Below the pieces are notes generated by a model, which saw nothing but the letters and a program-made list of their open reading frames with translations, was not told the origin of the DNA and ran no database searches. Below are positions 11,043-21,400 of a DNA stretch of 22,742 nucleotides, in pieces. The stretch is from contig NW_003154739.1 of assembly GCF_000003605.2 (NCBI RefSeq), forward strand, positions 228,766-251,507. Direction: 5' to 3'. Position numbers and translations under genes: made by a program. This DNA is from Saccoglossus kowalevskii. Lineage: Eukaryota; Hemichordata; Enteropneusta; Harrimaniidae. Within the stretch, counting starts at the first letter, position 1; every line of letters begins with the position of its first letter.

Positions 11043-11300
11043 TTTTTTTTTTTTTTTGCATCGTGAATACATTTTATTACACACACCTAAGACAACTAAT
11101 AATAGTTTCTACTATAAAGGTACAACCAGTTACCTATTTCTCATTTCACTGCAATGTTTGGCTACAAGGCAGACTTTCTTCCTTTCACAGTATATTTGGC
11201 TTTCTTTGTTATAATTTTTATTCTTTTAGTGTAAGTTTTATAGTATGATTGTAGAAGTTTATTCACATGGATGTATTTACCCCAAGCTAGGGGAAACTTT
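11043..11300 (-). mobile_element. Candidate 3' end of a retrotransposed transcript
   Basis: Read on the minus strand, AATAAA (11078-11073) is followed after 15 nt by 15 consecutive A (11057-11043). That is the order and spacing of a polyadenylation signal and a genomically integrated poly(A) tail. The minus-strand sequence upstream looks like 3' UTR and shows no coding frame I recognise. No flanking target-site duplication was identified, so the left limit of the copy is unknown and a chance A tract cannot be excluded. Confidence 0.35.
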
Positions 11301-11524
11301 GGTTATGGTGGCTGTGCTGGCATGTAGCCACAAGCCTACCTGTTTAACAAGTCATTGTGCATGCCAGTGGTCTAGTAGTCCCCGTTGGAATTAAAGAAAT
11401 ATTATTCATGCTAGAAATAAAGTTGCGGACCAAAAGTATAGTTAGTAATTTAGAGTGAATAAATGGCTGGTCTAGTACAAATAGTAATTAGATGTTTGGG
11501 CTCGTGTAGTATGGTCAAAAAGCA

Positions 11525-12070
11525 AAATTGCGGGCGGTCAACCATCTTTGATCCGATTGTGAAAATAATTGTCATGGACATGTATAATTTGAAGACAGAC
11601 ATGTTAACAATACATTTTGGGAAAAAAACAAGATGGTCAAGTTGATTATTTTGAATTCGAACACTAAATAAATCATCAAGGACATGTATCTCAACATAAA
11701 CAATGTTTGTATCAAATTTGAATAGAAAACGACAAATCCTGTTACAGAAACGAATTTAAAAAAAAAAACACACAAGAAGGATGCCAGTCGGCCATCTTTT
11801 GTCTGATTATGAAACAAACTGATATCAACATGTATTTCTATATTTATGATGTATGTGCCAAAAATGAATGAAAATGGTCTAAAAACCTTAGTCTAAAGTC
11901 GCCTATCTTTAATCCGATTGTAACACATTTTAGTGGACATGTAATCTAAAACGTACCATTCATGTGAATCTTACTTATACATACTTATAACAAAAACTGG
12001 GAAAGGCATACATAAAATACCACATTTTCAAAAAATCAAAGTGGCTGCCAGTCAAATGATTTCAGTTGTG
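11525..12070 (+). repeat. Degenerate ~110-140-bp repeats
   Basis: A phrase like ccatctttgatccgattgtgaa recurs in altered form near 11540, 11790 and 11905, with related ggctgccagtcaaatgatt at about 12045. The companion phrase ggacatgta recurs near 11575, 11680, 11825 and 11935. Spacing is irregular and identity low, which points to an old tandem family or decayed element. Reading frames across it are short and unconvincing. Confidence 0.5.
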
Positions 12071-12109
12071 AACGCCTGGTGCAGTACGATATCCGCCATG
12101 TTTTTCCAT

Positions 12110-13690
12110 ATACGAGATAGAAATGTGTTTTTTGATCTGGTAACTCGTGTGGTTAATTAACCAATCAAAATGTTGTATTGTGCCAACGTGTTCAAATTAT
12201 AATAGTTCAATTCATTTATATATGTTAATGACAGTTATGCGACACGGAAGAAATTTGCCGATGTTGCAGTACGATCTTTTGGCTTTGATTTTGATGGGAA
12301 AACGGCCAGATTTTTTTTTAAATCAAAAAATCAGTTAATTTTCGAATGTTAAACTGAGCATTGAAGAATATTTGTTTATATTTTGTCACCGTGATAACAC
12401 GCCAGCCACAATAAACCATACTCAGACTCTTGATAGGCGTCAATGACTGCGGGAAAAACATAAACTGAATTAGAATTAAATTTAGAGGTCAGGAAGATTG
12501 AAATGTTCGAAAATGACGCCTAAATTAGAGATTTTACTAAAAATGAGTTAACGAGCCCGACAGAGTCGAATGCGAAATCCGTACGAATGTTTACCTCCCA
12601 TACAATACTTTCTTTTTTTAGGACACAATGTGAAAAACGATTGTCGTGTGCGCATCCATAATATTTGCAGATCTGCATCTTTCTGGAACACAGCTTTGTA
12701 CAGGACCCGTGAATAAATCCAATGGTTTCCACGTAGTTTGCTGGCAACTAGCAAAAATCGTGACTTCCCAGAAAGTTTTTTGAGTGAATACCCTTATGTT
12801 GTCATGGATTAATCAGAAGACATTACGTAACGGCGCTACACTTAAATTGTCAGTCATAGCCGCGTGAGGGCGTTTTTATTTAGAACAATGGCGATTTACG
12901 TAGCCTTTGGGGAGGCATGTATTAAAACCCTTCGAATTCGACATGCACACCACAATTTTCAACAACGAAGATATTTTAATTAACAGCACATACACATAAT
13001 ATTAGGCAACTACAAAAAAATGACATTGACCTTCCCTTCTTCCTCCAGTAGGTTGTTTTGAGTTACTAAATACATTCAAACCGTTGTGAATTTTTATTGG
13101 GGACATGAATTCATTAATTTACGACGTTTTTAAAATTTCTCGGCGATAGCTACGTGAAATGGAACCAAAAAGATATCGGCAAGATTCAAGGAACGACAGC
13201 GACAACCACCAAAACGTAATTGAAGACAAATAAACATGTGAAGCATAAAAACTGACCCATTGTTGACTTTTGAGGGGAATGGAAATGACTCAATTTGTGG
13301 GTGTCACAATAAGCGAGGGAGCAAATCGTTTTTATGCTTCGAAAAAGTGAAGACCTTGAACGTACTTTAGTACAACGTAATTTTTTGTTTGAATACCTAA
13401 CGTTTTTAGGTTTATGTGCTACAAGTTAGCGTGCACATACCTAAGCGGTGTCTCTAAGCAAATAATTTAGCCTAGGCATTTTCCGTGCCAAAATCGCGAA
13501 ACTATCCGTTTTACGCAGTGTACTAAGTCCGAATTACTGAACAAAGTAGCGGACGATTAAGCTGAAATATATTAAAACCAACACATGCCAAAAATTATAT
13601 CTCAAAAGTGAATATTCGTGGTGTAATTTAAGTCTAACCGAACCGGAAGTGGGTATTTGTTACTACTATAAATATCCACAAATATTATAG
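12110..13690. other. Intergenic, no gene recognised
   Basis: This AT-rich stretch has only short overlapping frames (for example 12520-12754 minus and 13602-13814 minus) without recognisable domains, and no RNA gene I can support. Confidence 0.5.
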
Positions 13691-13704
13691 TATAAGATAG
13701 TAAA

Positions 13705-13763
13705 TATCCAACTCTAGGTGGCGCTAGACTGCACCTATATATAGAGTTCTCAGGTACACCTGC
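13705..13763 (+). repeat. Dispersed repeat, copy 2 (CTCF-like core)
   Basis: This is the partner of 9104-9163. It begins tatccaactctaggtggcgc and keeps the downstream ctgca, atata-agag and tacacct blocks. It contains the intact core CTAGGTGGCGC. Confidence 0.75.
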
Positions 13764-14092
13764 AATACAATTTAGATCATAGCTAAAGGGACATACAAAA
13801 AACAGTGATGACAATTACAAGTAATAATTACTGGCTCATATTGATTGGAACACCTCAATAAAAATGGCCACAGTCTCCATATTTGATGCTAAAATTTGAA
13901 AATGTAAAGGCAACAGAGGCAGCCTTAAATTTGTTCAAAAGGGTCTTCTTCTTACATTGTTTAAACACATTAAAATGTTTCTTCACACAAAGACGAATCA
14001 CCACAGCTAATTAAAAAATCAAAATTACGTTTTCTAATCCATAATGAATCATTGAACAAAACACATAATTTTAACAATTGTATGAATTTACT

Positions 14093-14249
14093 GGCTTAGT
14101 CTTTTCCACGAAACGAAACGAAATGAACCGAAACGAAATAAAACTATATCAAATTTGTTAACGACATCGAAAATCGCCACGTCATGGAAATAAATAAATA
14201 CGAGTAAACTATAACATGGCATGACTGCCATTTCGATTGACAAAACATG
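14093..14249 (+). repeat. Left terminal inverted repeat arm
   Basis: It runs from GGCTTAGTC through a cgaaacgaaa-type A-rich tract to ttcgattgacaaaacatg. It is the reverse complement of 15639-15843, with substitutions and a gap of about 55 bp. Confidence 0.9.
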
Positions 14250-14471
14250 AAAATTATTAAGAGGTAACCAGTAAATTAACTAATTAAATAAGGCATCGCA
14301 ATAATTAATTAAATACATAAATAAAGTCTGAACCTACTATTTCCAGCTAAACTAAAAATCTATATTGCTTACTTCTAATTAAATCATTGAAATAACGCCA
14401 TAAACCAAATATTAATAGTGTTTAGAAAACTTAGGTTAGCCATGGACCAATTTATTATTTGCTGATGTATT

Positions 14472-15325
14472 ATAATACATAAATTAAATTTAAATTTTGG
14501 AAACGTATTCTGAAAATGTCATCTAATCGACTCGTTTACAAAGCCTATAAAGAGTCTGAAAAAATGGCACAGATAGGAAAACCATGTTTTGCTTTAGCTA
14601 TTAAGAAATTATTAATTAAACACAATATGCATACTGTTTGGGAGAATTGGTTTATCTCCCAAATTATCGATGAAACAACGTTGTTAATTGGAAAGAAAGA
14701 GAGAGATTTTTATTTCAAAAGTTGGAAAGATGCTTTATTTGACGATGTTCGTAGATCCCCAAACAGTAGAAATAAGTTACGAACGTTTCGCCAATTTAAA
14801 ACAAATATTTTTTACGAGAATTATTTGGATATTGTTCGTGTTCCCCTGTACAGACAAGCTTTAACTAAACTCCGGTGCTCTAATCATAAGTTACACATTA
14901 AGACCGGTAGATATTATGGAACTCCAGTGGAAAATAGAACCTGCCAAATATGTATAGATGCTGTTGAAGATGAAACTCATTTTCTGGTAGTTTGTCCAGC
15001 ATATAACCATATTCGAAAACCGCTTTTTGATCGAATTAACCGCATTGAACCACAATTCGAGTTCCTTTCGCCTATCCGTAAACTTACATATATTTTTTCT
15101 CAGGATAACCATGAAATCATCCAAAGTATTGCAAGATTTGTATACACAGCTTTTCAGATTAGATATAATTTGTTAGTGTGAGTTCTCTAATAGGTGAGTT
15201 ATAATACTTTATTTTATTGAGGCGATTAAAGTCACGCCTGTAACTTTCGCATTGTAACCTGTTCCCCCGGGTTAGTGGGGTATATTTCTTTAGAGAAATG
15301 GAAATAAAATAATAATAATAATATA
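14472..15325 (+). mobile_element. 5'-truncated non-LTR retrotransposon (LINE) 3' end
   Basis: The fragment comprises the last part of an ORF2-type protein, a short 3' UTR with AATAAA near 15303, and an (ATA/AAT)-type repetitive tail (15303-15325). The coding frame is open from just after a TAA at 14480-14482, so the fragment starts near there. Short 5'-truncated copies ending in a microsatellite-like tail are typical of CR1/L2-type insertions. It lies wholly within the inverted-repeat element, so it was either captured by that element or inserted into it. Confidence 0.75.
14516..15181 (+). CDS. C-terminal part of a LINE reverse-transcriptase polyprotein
   Basis: This is a 221-codon open frame ending in TGA. 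The in-frame codons from 14483 upstream of the first ATG read like the same protein, so the ATG is probably an internal methionine and not a true start. Residues about 118-145 carry the LRCSNHKLHIKTGRY stretch. The cysteine-histidine knuckle C-x2-C-x8-H-x4-C (CQIC...HFLVVC, then PAYNHIR) begins near residue 142. This combination is typical of the region after the reverse-transcriptase domain in non-LTR retrotransposons of marine invertebrates. The endonuclease and catalytic reverse-transcriptase motifs are absent, so the fragment cannot mobilise itself. The lack of stop codons suggests a fairly recent origin or some constraint. The clade (CR1, L2 or relative) cannot be settled by eye. Confidence 0.82.
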   Translation: MSSNRLVYKAYKESEKMAQIGKPCFALAIKKLLIKHNMHTVWENWFISQIIDETTLLIGKKERDFYFKSWKDALFDDVRRSPNSRNKLRTFRQFKTNIFYENYLDIVRVPLYRQALTKLRCSNHKLHIKTGRYYGTPVENRTCQICIDAVEDETHFLVVCPAYNHIRKPLFDRINRIEPQFEFLSPIRKLTYIFSQDNHEIIQSIARFVYTAFQIRYNLLV

Positions 15326-15408
15326 ATTGTGTATTACCGGTAGCGTCTTTATCATTTTATTATTTGCATACGTGCATATATTCATTACGATTTTTGATTT
15401 ATTTACTT

Positions 15409-15443
15409 GTGTTGACCATAGACCGGAGGGTCTATGTGTTGAC
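15409..15443. repeat. Mini-hairpin bracketed by 8-bp direct repeats
   Basis: catagacc-ggag-ggtctatg (15417-15436) is a perfect 8-bp stem with a four-base loop. It is bracketed by identical gtgttgac copies at 15409-15416 and 15436-15443. It lies in the non-LINE part of the long-TIR element. Confidence 0.6.
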
Positions 15444-15589
15444 TTCTTCTGGAACATTGGCTAATTAGCGAGATGGGAACAGCGCCTCCAACTGCCAGTT
15501 CAAAGTATTCTTTCAAAAATGGCTGACCGCTCACCTTTTTGATTTTATGCCCAATTTTTGTTCGTTTGTGACTCATTTTTGGTCCGTTT

Positions 15590-15629
15590 TTGGCTAGTTT
15601 TAAGTTATTTGGGTCGTTTGGCTAGTTTT
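15590..15629 (+). repeat. Subterminal short repeat of the long-TIR element
   Basis: ttggctagtttt occurs at 15590-15601 and again at 15618-15629, just inside the right inverted-repeat arm. Subterminal repeats of this kind often serve as transposase binding sites in DNA transposons; that role is inferred here. Confidence 0.5.
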
Positions 15630-15638
15630 GGGTCGTTC

Positions 15639-15843
15639 CATGTTTTGTCAATCGAAATGGCGGTCATGCCATGTTATAGTTACTCGTATTTATTTATTGA
15701 GCTGTCATGTTAGTTACTCGTATTTATTGAGCTGCAAACTAAATCTTGTCGAGAAATTTATTTCTATGACGTGGCGATTTTCAATGTCGTTAAAAAATGT
15801 TATATAGTTTTATTTCGTTTCATTTCGTGGAAAAGACTAAGCC
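15639..15843 (-). repeat. Right terminal inverted repeat arm
   Basis: Its reverse complement matches the left arm from GGCTTAGTC to caaaacatg. It holds an internal partial duplication in which agttactcgtatttat occurs at about 15678 and again at about 15712. Confidence 0.9.
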
Positions 15844-15852
15844 GAATTTACT

Positions 15853-16164
15853 AGCTTGCCTGAAAATGTACAACTTTCAAATTTCTTTAAATTGGCCGCT
15901 ATCAACATCCTTTGTTGTGTGAGCCATCAGTTCTGATGACAGTGCTGGTTATTGACAAGGCATACAAACTACCATTCATTTTTTTACTACGATAAGATGG
16001 TGAAATAAGTATAAAAGTTACTCCACAATTGACAAGTAAACCAGAATACAGTGGTAAAACTACGTACATTGCAACACTGAATTGCGTACAGTCGAAAAAC
16101 AGATTATTCCTTGCAGATTGTGTAAAACACAGAATAGAATTGAAATGAGAGACCAACCATCAAC
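15853..16164. other. Spacer between the mobile element and the KIAA1143 3' end
   Basis: A minus-strand frame of 84 codons (15902-16156) contains a hydrophobic stretch, but it matches no family I know and lies beyond the predicted polyadenylation site of the KIAA1143 homologue. I do not call it a gene. Confidence 0.4.
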
Positions 16165-16942
16165 AAGTTTTGAAAAGGATCATTTATTAAAAGTATATCC
16201 CAGTAGATCAAATATAAAATACAACATATTCAAATTTAATTAGTTAAACAACACTTCACATCACATGAAAATCTAAAATAATTTTAAGTGCTTTGATTTT
16301 GAAAAAAACATCTACCAGTAACATGGCGAATAATTTACATACAATCTTCAAAATTCTTATTACAAATAATTAGCATGTCAATAACTTTGGTTGTTTTCTT
16401 GAAAAAAATATGGCAGTCACAGATTGTTTGCAAAATGTTTAACTACTATATGTTAGTTCTGAGTTTTTAAAAATCAAGAAAATCATACAAATGTGTTCAC
16501 CACTTCACATTGAGTTAAGTATCAACTTAACAGTCTTTCCTGGGGTGAGTGTTGGCTAGTTTTGTTGATGGAGACCTGCCAGGACAGTCTAGAACTCTGA
16601 GTCAGTGCATTAGAGCAACGTATCGCAAGAAATGTCACATCATCAATTAACTAGTCTAATTCACGATCAGCCACTGGTGATATCAATCATGTTGTACAAC
16701 TATTGTGGCAAGCAGATTTCATGCTAAACATTTTATCACTTGTTGAAGCTTTCATTTATACTGTATAAGTAACTAAAGCATGATTGACTATTAAATGTAA
16801 ATCTTTTAAACTGTTCATACTTTTCAGAATTTACATCATCATAAAGTTTACACATTTGAATTGCAGTCAAGTGCAAGTTTAACAGTAAACTGAGATACTT
16901 AGTCAACATTGTTACTCAGCCAAAGACACATTGATGAGAACA
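16165..16942 (-). other. KIAA1143: Probable 3' UTR of the KIAA1143 homologue
   Basis: This is AT-rich sequence after the TAG stop (16945-16943), running to the inferred cleavage site. Its lower limit is inferred from the AATAAA at 16188-16183 and the GT-rich stretch beyond it. An ATTAAA near 16235 could give a slightly shorter form. Confidence 0.55.
16183..16188 (-). terminator. Polyadenylation signal AATAAA
   Basis: On the minus strand AATAAA is followed about 20-35 nt later by GT-rich ttgttgatggttggtct, the arrangement expected of a cleavage and polyadenylation site. It would give the KIAA1143 homologue a 3' UTR of about 780 nt. Confidence 0.55.
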
Positions 16943-19780
<2,838 letters not shown>

Positions 19781-19793
19781 ATGGCATCTACAG
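19781..19793 (+). CDS. KIF15: KIF15-like coding exon 1 (13 coding nt)
   Basis: ATGGCATCTACAG|GTAACT gives MAST plus one base (phase 1). The start context agaaATGG is good, and the 13 nt are needed to bring the later exons into frame. Confidence 0.82.
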
Positions 19794-21400
19794 GTAACTA
19801 TTGCTTGGTTTTCTATTGCAACATCACGACAATCAATAAGGACAAGACTATTTTGATTTAGGGACGTGCAGGCAGTTTTATCGGAACTTCTAGACTTTGT
19901 GCCAATAAATGGCTCCCAGACGGACGGGCCTCGGCTATGACTACATCGCATCACTACCCCCACTGTTGTTGAGTGACTGTAATCGCCTGACGTACTTCTA
20001 AAACCAGGATTGCAGAATTTATTTACACGTTAACTTATAGTCACAGTTTTTTTGTCGCTGGTATGTTGTCTGGTATATCTTACTCAAGTCGTGTATAAAG
20101 ATCACTCTGTTACTAAACAAATTTACGCAATGACCTTGACCTGTAAGCCGGAATAATCTTTGTTCAAATTCATCTCAAAACTTGATAATTTTTGTTTCTT
20201 TTTTTCCACAGATTCAAGCACTTGTACAAGGTGAGTTCGTGGTTCTTCAATATTTAATTTACATCAAAGAACTGTCATTCGAAATGTAATTTCAATAGTT
20301 ATAGAGGTGTCATCCTACAATGTTTTCTTGTATCTCAGTTCTATCCTAGCCAAGTATGGTTGTATTTGACAGAAAAATAAAAGGATGCATTCTGATTATT
20401 GAAAAAACCCTCCAACAGGATTCAATACCACGAAGTTGCTTGTGCATACTGCTAATGGGATGCCATCTTTCCTTTTGTACATCTGGATTCGTGGTTCATA
20501 GCCTAGATGTAGACAGAACAGTCAGTTCTCGAGCTGAAATATTTGAATGACTTTTCTTGTTCTCATGTTTATCCCAACAGTTGTAAGTTGTGTTGAAAAT
20601 GACATGTACATGTGTAATGTATAGTTAGTATATTTCTCGGTGTAAAATATATTATTTAATATATAATTTCAATTACTATAACTTACTAACATGATTTAAT
20701 TACAGTGAAGGGGACTCAATCAAGGTGTTTGTCAGAGTGCGACCTTCAGATAATGAGCAAGAAAATGAACACACCAAGAATCAATGTCTGGTTGTTAGGC
20801 CACCAAATAGTATTGTTGTGTTCAGCAAACCTGAGCCAAAAGTCTTCACATATGATCATGTTGCTGACATACACACAACACAGGTATGTCCAACAACCAT
20901 ACTACAAGTTATTGTTCCTTTTTTAATTACCAGATTTGTCCAGTCAATATAAAATCATTATAGTATGTTTTAAAATTGTTCGTAGCTTACATTGTGCAAA
21001 TTTTAATTTGCACTTTTGAAAAATTGTTAAAATTTTGATTTGGAAGTAATAGTATTTTTTGAATATTATGGTGCAAGGGTTCATGAGGGCAGAAACAAAA
21101 CCAACCACTTGGCATAGTGTCAGGTTTGGTCTGCGATAATACCTACATGTATAATGAATTTCTTGTTTTTAACAATTAAGATTCATAATCATTAAAATAT
21201 TATTTTGACCATAGAAAAACTTCTGAAATTTACGGAAGCACATCTCCTACTAATGGAACAAATATGTTGGTAAATATTCTTCATGGCCATTCTCTGACAA
21301 TAATTGTTTTGTTTTTAACTCAGGAAGGAGTATTTGGAGCGGTTGGGAAAAAGATTATTGAAAGTTGTGTTGAAGGGTACAATGGCACAATTTTTGCTTA
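19781..21400 (+). CDS. KIF15: KIF15-like kinesin-12, N-terminal part of motor domain (partial)
   Basis: Four exons (19781-19793, 20212-20230, 20706-20883 and 21324-21400) join in frame to give the first 95 residues plus two bases. After a short polar leader, the kinesin motor begins at residue 16 with IKVFVRVRP (beta-1). PEPKVFTYDHVADIHTTQ (53-70) and GYNGTIFAY (88-96) follow. The next residues should be the P-loop GQTGSGKT, whose exon lies beyond the window. KIF15 is a plus-end-directed spindle motor that helps keep spindle poles apart alongside kinesin-5. The EPKxFTxDHVAD...TTQ pattern and the divergent KIAA1143 neighbour, as in human, favour KIF15 over other kinesins. Confidence 0.93.
20212..20230 (+). 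CDS. KIF15: KIF15-like exon 2, a 19-nt microexon
   Basis: A strong pyrimidine tract and acceptor (tttttttccacag) precede 19 nt, then the consensus donor AAG|GTGAGT. The exon encodes DSSTCT across its junctions and joins exons 1 and 3 in frame. Confidence 0.82.
20706..20883 (+). CDS. KIF15: KIF15-like exon 3
   Basis: It encodes residues 11-70 with the beta-1 strand IKVFVRVRP and ends at HTTQ with donor CAG|GTATGT in phase 0. A perfect branch-point consensus tactaac (20684-20690) lies 16 nt before the exon. Confidence 0.96.
21324..21400 (+). CDS. KIF15: KIF15-like exon 4
   Basis: The acceptor is ttaactcag|GAA and the donor TTA|GTAAGT (phase 2). It encodes EGVFGAVGKKIIESCVEG then YNGTIFA, with the next tyrosine split by the intron just before the expected P-loop. 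Confidence 0.95.

Larger units (their letters stand above)
14084..15852. mobile_element. Long-TIR DNA element, 9-bp TSD, MULE-like or foldback
   Basis: The element spans 14093-15843 (1751 bp) between two exact copies of gaatttact (14084-14092 and 15844-15852), a 9-bp target-site duplication. Its arms are long imperfect inverted repeats: 14093-14249 (157 bp) and 15639-15843 (205 bp). The outer 21 bases, beginning GGCTTAGTCTTTTCC, match perfectly. The right arm is longer because of an internal 34-bp-period duplication (15678-15740) and adjoining sequence. A 9-bp duplication with long terminal inverted repeats is typical of Mutator-like elements, while foldback elements are the main alternative. 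No transposase is present, so it is non-autonomous. The interior contains the 3' part of a LINE. Confidence 0.88.

Noticed and set aside
12520-12754. Two overlapping minus-strand frames, one with several cysteines
   Set aside because: They overlap each other in different frames, are of chance length, and show no family signature or splice context.
15902-16156. 84-codon minus-strand frame with a hydrophobic stretch
   Set aside because: No similarity that I recognise. It lies just past the predicted KIAA1143 polyadenylation site, and no splice connection in frame is evident.
20356-20550. 64-codon plus-strand frame inside the kinesin intron
   Set aside because: It lies in intron 2, cannot be joined in frame to flanking exons, and has no recognisable domain.
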